NCBI GenBank assembly: GCA_025363505.1
Contig: JANYDV010000062.1
Span: 1 to 8,156, forward strand
DNA: 8,156 nucleotides
From: Bacteroidota bacterium
Lineage (GTDB): Bacteria; Bacteroidota; Ignavibacteria; Palsa-1295
Direction: 5' to 3'
Shown here: positions 1 through 5,198 of the stretch, one piece after another
How the letters are laid out: each line of letters opens with the position of its first letter
Numbering within the stretch: the first letter of the stretch is position 1
Notes under the pieces: generated by a model
Seen by the model: only the letters and a program-made list of their open reading frames with translations
What the model was told of the DNA's origin: nothing
The model's database searches: none
Translations under genes and position numbers: made by a program

Positions 1-18
1 TCAACACAAACAATACGG

Positions 19-35
19 CTAAGTTTCCTACTTAG
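19..35. repeat. Small inverted repeat (hairpin) near the left edge
   Basis: CTAAGT (19-24) and ACTTAG (30-35) are perfect inverted copies around the 5-base loop TTCCT. The flanks ACGG (15-18) and CCGT (39-42) can extend the stem across a 3-base bulge. No T-run follows, so it does not look like a terminator. It could be part of a mobile-element end or an RNA structure belonging to whatever lies to the left. Function unknown. Confidence 0.35.
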
Positions 36-155
36 TGTCCGTAACCTCGGGGGTATGATATGCTTTTACAAACTTACAACAAAATTTCGGAATTCTCATA
101 GTGATTTGAGAAATATGTCTATGTAAGGGCAATCACCTAAGGATGAAGCACCTCT

Positions 156-222
156 AGCCCAACGTGAAGTGAAGTACAACGTTGGGTAAATGATATTATT
201 TTTTCAGCCCTGAAAGGGCGAT
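156..222. repeat. REP-like palindromic unit in a gene-free stretch
   Basis: Two hairpins stand in tandem. CCCAACGT (158-165) pairs with ACGTTGGG (179-186) around a 13-base loop. After an AT-rich spacer, GCCC (207-210) pairs with GGGC (216-219) around TGAAA. From memory, this arrangement of an 'agccc...gtgaag...gggt' hairpin followed by 'cagccctgaaagggcg' is a common dispersed intergenic repeat in Bacteroidota, Planctomycetes and related genomes. No transposase is present here. The rest of 1-298 holds no open frame I recognise. Confidence 0.55.
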
Positions 223-353
223 GCTCATCGCGACTGCCCGAAGATCCGCTACGTGAAAATTGGTACGCTAAGTGTCAATGTTTTTTAGGGTTTAAAACGT
301 GCGAACGCTTCTTTGGGGCTTTCGTGTTAAAAAATATGTTATTTATCATCCCC

Positions 354-359
354 AGGAAG
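354..359 (+). promoter_or_regulatory. Ribosome binding site of the HU-like gene
   Basis: AGGAAG lies 5 bases upstream of the ATG at 365. It supports that start over the GTG at 299, which would add 22 residues unlike the family. It is the clearest Shine-Dalgarno sequence for any gene in the window. Confidence 0.7.
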
Positions 360-364
360 CGGTT

Positions 365-667
365 ATGACGAAAGCAGATATAGTCAATCGCGTCGCGAAT
401 GCAACGGGCGTTACAAAACTCGAAACCGAGATATTAGTTGATGGTTTTTTTAAAACGATCTCTGATATGCTTGCCGAAGGCGAGCACTTCGAAATTCGGG
501 GCTTCGGAACGTTCAAAGTGAAAGAACGCAAACCGCGCATGGCTCGCAACCCGCGCACCGGCGAGCCGGTACCATTGGAAGTTCATTGGGTACCGACATT
601 CAAACCATCGCGCGAACTTCGCACGCTTGTCAATTCCCGTATGAAGGAAAAGCAAGCGAATTCTTAA
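365..667 (+). CDS. HU/IHF-family nucleoid DNA-binding protein
   Basis: A 100-residue histone-like protein of the bacterial HU/IHF family. Such proteins bind and bend DNA as dimers in the nucleoid. The N-terminal helices begin MTKADIVNRVANATG, with a helix-turn-helix-like body to about residue 40. The family signature GFGTF is at 46-50. The DNA-grasping beta-arm follows, with RNPRTGE at 61-67; Pro63 is the arm-tip proline that intercalates between bases in this family. The core ends in FKPSREL, and a short Lys-rich tail makes it slightly longer than the usual 90-95 residues. The ATG is chosen for its ribosome binding site and because the family begins here. HU and IHF subunits cannot be told apart from the sequence alone, so no symbol is given. 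The membrane TPR gene follows 20 bases downstream, probably in the same transcript. Confidence 0.93.
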   Translation: MTKADIVNRVANATGVTKLETEILVDGFFKTISDMLAEGEHFEIRGFGTFKVKERKPRMARNPRTGEPVPLEVHWVPTFKPSRELRTLVNSRMKEKQANS

Positions 668-687
668 CAACTCATTTACTCTGAACT

Positions 688-1488
688 GTGGAGCCAAAAG
701 CGTCCGACCAAACACCTGACGCCGAGCATCAGCTTGTGCCCACTCCCGACGCGGCGGCAACCACTCCCCTGCCTCAAGAGTCTATTCGCGCCGAAGATAT
801 TTTGCTTGAACGGCTGAAAAACCAGCCGCCAATAAAACCACAACTATCATTCTTGTTCGTAGCGGTAATTATGCTACTGGTCATCGGGCTTGGCGTATTG
901 ATATACTTTATTACCAAACACCCCGAAACATTTGCCGAGAAAAAAAATCCGCACGCTTCGCAAAATCAAGAAGCAGCAGCACAAGCACAACAAGATTCGA
1001 TCGAGACGATGACCCGTCGAGCAAAGTTTGCGCCGTATCTCGATTCGCTCAAGAAAGCCATCGAAGCCGAACCTCATAATGCCGAGACCAGATTGCATTA
1101 TGCAAACGCATTATATGAATCGAGCTTGTGGAACGAAGCAAAAACCGAATACGAAACGTATCTCAAAACAACCCCTCGCGCCACCGATGCGCGTGTTGAT
1201 TATGCCTTTGTTCTGACACAAACAACGCACGATTTTCCCGGGGCTGTTGCCGAGCTGGAAAAAGTATTAGCCATCGACCCCAAACACATCAAAGCATTAT
1301 TCAACGCCGGCTTACTGTCGATTCAAGCATTTGAAGACAAAAAAGAAGCAATAACCAAAGCCACCTCCTACTTCCGACGCGCCCGAATAGCCGCCGAAGA
1401 GCAACACGAAACCGAGATGGTCGTAAATATCGACCGCATATTAGAAGAAATCAAAAAACTAGCCGAGAACAAACACCAAGCAGAGTAA
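688..1488 (+). CDS. Single-pass membrane protein with TPR repeats
   Basis: A 266-residue protein of unknown specific role. Residues 1-50 are Pro/Ala/acidic-rich and probably disordered. Residues 53-75 form one hydrophobic membrane helix, with no signal-peptidase site evident, so it is likely a signal anchor. A Gln/Ala-rich, possibly coiled linker (about 88-108) leads to tetratricopeptide repeats at about 130-163, 165-198 and 199-232; the A-x-x-x-Y/L spacing and closing Pro (TTP, IDP) are typical. A charged helix ends the protein. TPR domains are protein-interaction scaffolds, and the overall shape resembles small membrane TPR proteins of the CcmH/YfgM kind, but homology to either is not shown. 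The GTG at 688 is the only possible start before the membrane helix, because an in-frame TGA lies two codons upstream and the first internal ATG (871) falls inside the helix. No clear ribosome binding site is seen, so translational coupling to the HU-like gene is plausible. Confidence 0.85.
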   Translation: MEPKASDQTPDAEHQLVPTPDAAATTPLPQESIRAEDILLERLKNQPPIKPQLSFLFVAVIMLLVIGLGVLIYFITKHPETFAEKKNPHASQNQEAAAQAQQDSIETMTRRAKFAPYLDSLKKAIEAEPHNAETRLHYANALYESSLWNEAKTEYETYLKTTPRATDARVDYAFVLTQTTHDFPGAVAELEKVLAIDPKHIKALFNAGLLSIQAFEDKKEAITKATSYFRRARIAAEEQHETEMVVNIDRILEEIKKLAENKHQAE

Positions 1489-1512
1489 ACTTTTTTTTGT
1501 AAAAAAACCCAT

Positions 1513-1581
1513 CTGCGATACTTCTGGTTCTGGATTCCCGCCTTCGCGGGAATGACAAGTGGGAGTGGGGATTTGTATCGC
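1513..1581. repeat. Dispersed palindromic repeat (VIPAKAGIQ type)
   Basis: The core is a perfect 8-base inverted repeat, ATTCCCGC (1534-1541) and GCGGGAAT (1546-1553), around the loop CTTC, followed by GACA. An outer inverted pair, GCGATAC (1515-1521) and GTATCGC (1575-1581), encloses it. Translated on the - strand the core reads VIPAKAGIQ, a phrase often met in spurious proteins because this repeat is scattered through many bacterial genomes. It lies between the convergent TPR and crcB genes. With the T-run at 1491-1498 and the A-run at 1501-1507 (T-run on the - strand) it may also end transcription from either side. It is not a canonical terminator, since the T-runs do not directly abut the stem. 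Confidence 0.65.
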
Positions 1582-1607
1582 GCTACAATATTCTGCAATA
1601 AAATTAC

Positions 1608-1985
1608 TCAACTTTTGGTAATGTAATATCCTGAGAAGACCGATAGCAGAGCGGCGATGTTGCTGATGGTAATATAGAGCAATGCGGTCATTACTTGCCC
1701 GGAGCGCAGTAAATTAAATGATTCGAGTCCGAACGATGAAAAGGTTGTGAAGCCTCCGCAGATGCCGACTGTTAAGAATAAGGTTGTCTCGGGGTCAAAA
1801 AATTGTTTGTGTTCGTTGATGCCATATATCAGCCCGATCATCAGCGAGCCGATGATATTGACGGCAAGGGTGCCATAAGGAAAATCAGCAGCAACTGTTT
1901 TGACGCTATATTGCACAATCATATATCGCGCAATCGACCCGATACATCCGCCAAGCCCGACGAGCACAATTTTGGTTAGATTCAT
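1608..1985 (-). CDS. crcB: Fluoride-specific ion channel of the CrcB/FluC family
   Basis: A 125-residue inner-membrane protein that exports toxic fluoride; family members form antiparallel dual-topology dimers with two pores. Four hydrophobic segments are visible at about 4-22, 36-56, 66-88 and 97-121. Family motifs are all present: GGCIGSIARY (12-21), GTLAVNIIGS (38-47) with the conserved pore Asn43, and GGFTTFSSF (77-85), which contains the Phe-box residues Phe82 and Phe85 and the region of the central sodium site. Length is normal for the family. The ATG at 1985 starts the protein where homologues start. An in-frame ATG at 2036 would add 17 polar residues and is less likely; neither has a strong ribosome binding site. 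It is convergent with the TPR gene and divergent from transketolase. I saw no fluoride-riboswitch core in the 131 bases upstream. A single-gene channel is consistent with homodimers. Confidence 0.94.
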   Translation of the reverse strand: MNLTKIVLVGLGGCIGSIARYMIVQYSVKTVAADFPYGTLAVNIIGSLMIGLIYGINEHKQFFDPETTLFLTVGICGGFTTFSSFGLESFNLLRSGQVMTALLYITISNIAALLSVFSGYYITKS

Positions 1986-2116
1986 AGATAACAAAACCCG
2001 CGTTTCTTCGTGAGCGGTTCCTTGATGATTCGGCATACGTGTAAATCAAAATAGATGGATGTTTTCGGTGTAATCGGTGTTTTGCGATTCTTACTTCGAC
2101 GAACCGAATAATTATT

Positions 2117-3067
2117 ATGGCATCACTCGATTTTCATATTTATCCACTCGAAACAGGTTTTCACGGCTCTTCGCGCCCTGTCGCAAAACCGGAGTTGGTA
2201 AAAGACTATGGCTACGAGACCTTCGTACCCTTCACAAACTCATCGAACAATAGTGACGAACAAGTCGCCGCGATCGCCAAAGAGATTCGCCGCGATATTG
2301 TACGTGCACTCGTCGAAGCAAAAAGCGGCCACTCTGGCGGACCGCTCGGTTCGGCAGATATTTTTGCGACGCTGTATTTTGGCGGCGTGATGAACCACGA
2401 TCCGAAAGATCCGTGGAATAAAAATCGCGACCGATTTATTCTTTCGGCAGGTCATATGTGCCCTGTGCTTTATTCGACACTTGCCAACGCCGGATATTTT
2501 GCAAAGCAAGAATTACTGACGCTTCGCAAACTCAACTCACGTTTGCAAGGTCATCCTGGTCGTGATATGGGCTTGCCCGGTATCGAAAGCTCGACGGGTT
2601 CGCTCGGTCAGGGCTTGGGCATCGCAGTTGGTATGGCACTTTCGGATAAACTTGTTTCGAAGAATTCCAGTCGTGTCTATTCGCTTACCGGTGATGGCGA
2701 GTTGCAAGAAGGCGAAATTTGGGAATCGGCAATGTGCGCTTCGCACTGGAAGTTGGATAACTTAACAGTGATTGTTGATCGCAATCATTGTCAGATTGAC
2801 GGACGCACCGATGAAGTAATGGAAGTTGATCCTGTTTCGGACAAATGGAAAGCATTTGGTTTTCATACGATCGAAGTCAACGGACATGACATCAATGCCC
2901 TTCGCCAAGCATTTGCCGAAGCCAAAGCAACCAAAGGCAAGCCGACGTGTATCATCGCCGAAACATATATGGGACACCCTGTCAGCTTTATGAACGACGA
3001 CTACCGCTGGCACGGCAAACCACCTAACAAAGAACAAGCAGAAATCGCATTGAACGAATTAGTATAA
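2117..3067 (+). CDS. Transketolase, N-terminal (TPP-binding) subunit
   Basis: A 316-residue subunit carrying the thiamine-diphosphate-binding half of transketolase, the cytoplasmic enzyme that moves two-carbon units between sugar phosphates in the non-oxidative pentose phosphate pathway. Motifs in order: GHSGGPLG (71-78), SAGHMCPVLYS (110-120), GHPGRD (145-150), GSLGQGLGIAVGMA (161-174), and the TPP motif GDGELQEGEIWES (192-204) ending in the D-x-N stretch (221-223). Asp193 and Asn223 are the expected magnesium ligands. The end, with SFMNDD and WHGKPP, is typical of the N-terminal half. It is longer than the usual 270-285 residues of stand-alone N subunits because about 48 residues precede the first family helix (EQVAAIAKEIRRD); no later ATG could replace the start. 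No clear ribosome binding site. The partner subunit follows 205 bases downstream. The two-gene form is common in Archaea and many bacteria. Confidence 0.93.
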   Translation: MASLDFHIYPLETGFHGSSRPVAKPELVKDYGYETFVPFTNSSNNSDEQVAAIAKEIRRDIVRALVEAKSGHSGGPLGSADIFATLYFGGVMNHDPKDPWNKNRDRFILSAGHMCPVLYSTLANAGYFAKQELLTLRKLNSRLQGHPGRDMGLPGIESSTGSLGQGLGIAVGMALSDKLVSKNSSRVYSLTGDGELQEGEIWESAMCASHWKLDNLTVIVDRNHCQIDGRTDEVMEVDPVSDKWKAFGFHTIEVNGHDINALRQAFAEAKATKGKPTCIIAETYMGHPVSFMNDDYRWHGKPPNKEQAEIALNELV

Positions 3068-3112
3068 CAATCAGGTACGATTACAGTTTGATGGGCATAC
3101 AGTTCATCAGTT

Positions 3113-3228
3113 GTCATCCTGAGTCAACCCCAATGGAATGATCTGAGCAAGGAGTGGGGCAATGGTGATATTTCATCGGCTTCAGAGTAACTTGAACGTT
3201 TAGATTCTTCGCATTCGCTCAGAATGAC
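3113..3228. repeat. 116-bp dispersed inverted-repeat element between transketolase genes
   Basis: The ends are inverted copies with 10 of 11 bases matching: GTCATCCTGAG (3113-3123) and CTCAGAATGAC (3218-3228). The right arm, AGATTCTTCGCATTCGCTC followed by AGAATGAC, closely matches a repeat I know to be scattered through Bacteroidota-like genomes, often read out as CHSERSEE-like spurious peptides. The left arm and centre are more diverged. It contains no coding frame of note. It fills most of the 205-base gap between the two transketolase genes, which are normally tightly linked. It looks like a non-autonomous (MITE-like) element. I see no clear target duplication. Confidence 0.55.
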
Positions 3229-3272
3229 ATTCTAAATATTTTTTTGATATTTTTGGATTTTATCTTATTTGA

Positions 3273-4289
3273 ATGATGAGTACTGCAACAACGACAACCA
3301 TGGAAAAAACCGCTTCGACCAACGGCGCTTCTTCGCACGGCTTTACACTGCAAGGCAAGAAAGCAACACGCTTCGGCTTTGGCGAGGGCTTAGTGACGCT
3401 CGGCGAAAAATATGATAACGTCGTCGTCTTGGGCGGCGACATTACTACTTCGGTAATGACCTCATATTTCAAAGACAAATTTCCGGAGCGTTTTTTCTCG
3501 ATGGGAATAATGGAAGCGACCTCGACACTTGTCGCGGCAGGGCTGGCGCTTTCGGGTAAGATTCCGTTCTTCGCCAGTTATGGTGCATTTGCGGCTTGTC
3601 GCAATACTGATATGCTTCGTATTTCGGTATGCTACAATGATGCGAATGTAAAAATTGGCGGAGGTCACGCTGGTATCTCTGTCGGACCTGACGGCGCGAC
3701 TCACCAAATACTCGAAGAAATTGCGATCACTCGTGTCTTGCCAAATATGACGCTTGTGGTGCCCTGCGATTTTACTGAAGCAAAGAAAGCGACTGTTGCA
3801 ATTGGCGAACACGTCGGACCGTGCTACATTCGTTTCGGCAGAACTGATACGCCGATGTTCACGACCGAAGACACGCCGTTCGTTCTTGGCAAGGCACAAG
3901 TATTCCGTAAAGGTAATGATGTTGCAATCTGTGCTTGCGGACCAATGGTCTGGGAAGCACTGGTCGCTGCCGAAGAACTTGCAAAAGACGGCATTGATGC
4001 ACGTGTGATAAACGTCTCGACTATTAAACCACTCGATAACGCTACTATACTCGCCGCAGCAAAAGAATGCGGTGCGATTGTCACAGCCGAAGAACATCAG
4101 ATCACCGCAGGTCTTGGTGGTGCGATTGCCGAGTATCTTGTAAAAGAAGAGCCTGTACCGATGGAGTTTGTTGGTGTCAATGATAGTTTCGGTGGTTCGG
4201 GCGACCCCGACGAACTGATGGCATTGTTTGGTTTGACCAGCAAAGAAATTATCGCCGCAGCAAAAAAAGTAATCGCACGAAAGAAATAA
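3273..4289 (+). CDS. Transketolase, C-terminal subunit
   Basis: A 338-residue partner of the upstream subunit, supplying the pyrimidine-binding and C-terminal domains of transketolase. The pyrimidine domain spans about 30-195: SMGIMEATSTLVAAGLA (76-92) holds Glu81, the position of the catalytic Glu that activates the cofactor, followed by GGHAGISVGPDGATHQ (129-144) and YIRFGR (185-190). The C-terminal domain spans about 205-335, with CGPMVWEAL and EEHQITAGLGGAIAEYL. The usual GIAEQN around the catalytic Glu reads GIMEAT here; the Glu itself is kept. Residues 1-28 are a Thr/Ser/Ala-rich, probably disordered leader. Starts at 3273, 3276 or 3300 are all possible because no ribosome binding site decides between them. 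1-deoxyxylulose-5-phosphate synthase and acetoin or pyruvate dehydrogenase beta subunits share the fold, but pairing with the N subunit points to transketolase. A strong terminator follows 18 bases after the stop. Confidence 0.92.
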   Translation: MMSTATTTTMEKTASTNGASSHGFTLQGKKATRFGFGEGLVTLGEKYDNVVVLGGDITTSVMTSYFKDKFPERFFSMGIMEATSTLVAAGLALSGKIPFFASYGAFAACRNTDMLRISVCYNDANVKIGGGHAGISVGPDGATHQILEEIAITRVLPNMTLVVPCDFTEAKKATVAIGEHVGPCYIRFGRTDTPMFTTEDTPFVLGKAQVFRKGNDVAICACGPMVWEALVAAEELAKDGIDARVINVSTIKPLDNATILAAAKECGAIVTAEEHQITAGLGGAIAEYLVKEEPVPMEFVGVNDSFGGSGDPDELMALFGLTSKEIIAAAKKVIARKK

Positions 4290-4307
4290 ATAAATTTATT
4301 TTCTAAT

Positions 4308-4340
4308 AAAAAGGCGCTTACAGTTGTAAGCGCCTTTTTT
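4308..4340. terminator. Bidirectional intrinsic terminator
   Basis: A perfect 14-base stem, AAAAAGGCGCTTAC (4308-4321) with GTAAGCGCCTTTTT (4326-4339), encloses the loop AGTT. The six Ts at 4335-4340 form the + strand U-tract directly after the transketolase C-terminal gene. The As at 4308-4312 give a U-tract on the - strand, so the same hairpin can end the methyltransferase transcript, which arrives from the right. The two genes are convergent, which fits a shared terminator. Confidence 0.9.
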
Positions 4341-4435
4341 ATGTTAAGACTTCCGATCTTCTTCCACGAAGATTTACTTCTCTTTATCAAATGACTTTTT
4401 TGAAATTGGACAATGCTCTAAAAATAAATAATGGT

Positions 4436-5044
4436 TTATCGCCGAGCAAATAAACAAAACAGAAAATGTTGTGTCGTATTAAACGGTGTAATATGCTCTT
4501 CAGTGACACATTCGATGCGTTGAAAGTATTTTGTGAATTGCTCTTGTAGCGCTTCTTCGGAATATTTATGAATTGTTAACCCGCTACATTTATCGGGTCC
4601 TTTATCGGAGAATGTTCCGATCGTCATAAAGCCTGTCACGAATTGCGAGGTGATTGCGAGATAGGCGGCGACATCTTCGGCAGAAGTCAAAAAATGAAAC
4701 ATTGCACGGTCATGCCACAGATCGTATGATTCGGTAGGCATAAATTCTGTGACATCAGAGGCAATCCACTTCACACGCAAAGCCTTCGCCCCGAGTCTCT
4801 GCTTCGCCCGTTCGAGTGCCGCAGAAGAAATATCAAGCACCGTGACATTCTCGAAACCTTCATCGAGCAAATGATCGACGAGCATACTATCCCCGCCACC
4901 AACATCAATAATACTCGCAGATTTTGGGATACCTGAATGATGGATTAGAGCGAGCGAAGTTTTTGGCACAACTTGAGTCCAGCTTACTTCATTCGGCTCT
5001 TTAGTAGTGTACACCTTTTCCCAATGCTCTTTGCGTAAGCTCAT
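4436..5044 (-). CDS. Class I SAM-dependent methyltransferase, substrate unknown
   Basis: A 202-residue soluble protein with a Rossmann-type methyltransferase fold. It begins HWEKVYTTKEPNEVSW, the N-terminal pattern of a family of small methyltransferases distantly resembling thiol or tellurite methyltransferases. Motif I, the SAM-binding loop, is IIDVGGGDS (45-53). The acidic residue after strand 2 is Asp71 in VLDIS, and SDVTEF (96-101) is the adenine-contact region. DLWHDRAMFHFL (108-119) is motif IV and is very characteristic of this family, as is GTFSDKGPDKCSGL (143-156). Length fits a complete enzyme. The methyl acceptor cannot be read from the sequence. No strong ribosome binding site is seen. 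The ATG overlaps the TGA of a 39-codon frame upstream, and it is in frame with a dehydrogenase relic. It lies downstream of the helicase on the same strand and ends toward the shared terminator. Confidence 0.9.
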   Translation of the reverse strand: MSLRKEHWEKVYTTKEPNEVSWTQVVPKTSLALIHHSGIPKSASIIDVGGGDSMLVDHLLDEGFENVTVLDISSAALERAKQRLGAKALRVKWIASDVTEFMPTESYDLWHDRAMFHFLTSAEDVAAYLAITSQFVTGFMTIGTFSDKGPDKCSGLTIHKYSEEALQEQFTKYFQRIECVTEEHITPFNTTQHFLFCLFARR

Positions 5045-5143
5045 AATGTATGAGAGAAATACTCCGCCTGTTGCTTCGATGTGTTGTCCGGTGATCCAAT
5101 GTGCTTTATCACTGCAAAGGCATCCTCATAAAAAAATTTCGCG
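5045..5143 (-). pseudogene. Relic: C-terminal end of a short-chain dehydrogenase (SDR)
   Basis: The - strand frame directly upstream of, and in frame with, the methyltransferase ATG reads LCSDKAHWITGQHIEATGG and then VFL. This matches the conserved C-terminal stretch of SDR oxidoreductases, typically 'FLASD-x-A-x-WITGQ-x-I-x-x-x-GG', where the GG is followed by a short end. A few codons further upstream the same frame gives REI and then a TGA stop at 5126-5128, about where family members read E-I/V-A-x-A-V. Nothing of the nucleotide-binding or catalytic (YxxxK) regions remains in the window. The fragment has no start codon and is interrupted, so I read it as the decayed tail of a lost gene. 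Chance similarity is possible but the match runs about 19 residues. Confidence 0.55.
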
Positions 5144-5146
5144 AGT

Positions 5147-5179
5147 ATGTGTTCTTTCATTGGTGGTGAAAGAACACAT
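5147..5179. repeat. Long hairpin downstream of the helicase gene, possible terminator
   Basis: ATGTGTTCTTTCA (5147-5159) and TGAAAGAACACAT (5167-5179) form a perfect 13-base stem around a 7-base loop. It begins 19 bases past the helicase stop on the - strand. On that strand a run of seven Ts follows about 8 bases after the stem, so it could act as a weak intrinsic terminator or as a 3'-end RNA stabiliser. It ends exactly where similarity to the SDR relic ends. Confidence 0.6.
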
Positions 5180-5198
5180 CAATTAACAGAGTAACGAT

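Noticed and set aside
299..364. GTG-initiated extension of the HU-like protein by 22 residues
   Set aside because: The ATG at 365 has an AGGAAG site 5 bases upstream and matches the family N-terminus; the extension does not resemble HU/IHF.
1368..1598. 76-codon - strand frame containing VIPAKAGIQ
   Set aside because: This phrase is the usual translation of a dispersed palindromic repeat, and the rest is antisense to the TPR gene.
1986..2036. 17-residue N-terminal extension of the CrcB protein
   Set aside because: The polar extension has no counterpart in the family, and the ATG at 1985 gives the normal length and start.
1986..2116. Possible fluoride riboswitch upstream of crcB
   Set aside because: I could not find the conserved pseudoknot core or the paired GATG-type elements on the - strand, so there is no support for it.
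3248..3255. TATTTTTG, matching the Bacteroidota -7 consensus TAnnTTTG, upstream of the transketolase C gene
   Set aside because: The sequence is very T-rich so a chance match is likely, no -33 TTTG stands at the expected distance, and the phylum is not certain.
3462..4097. 211-codon frame on the - strand inside the transketolase C gene
   Set aside because: It lies wholly antisense to a well-conserved gene, and its Cys/Arg/His-rich translation is typical of a shadow frame.
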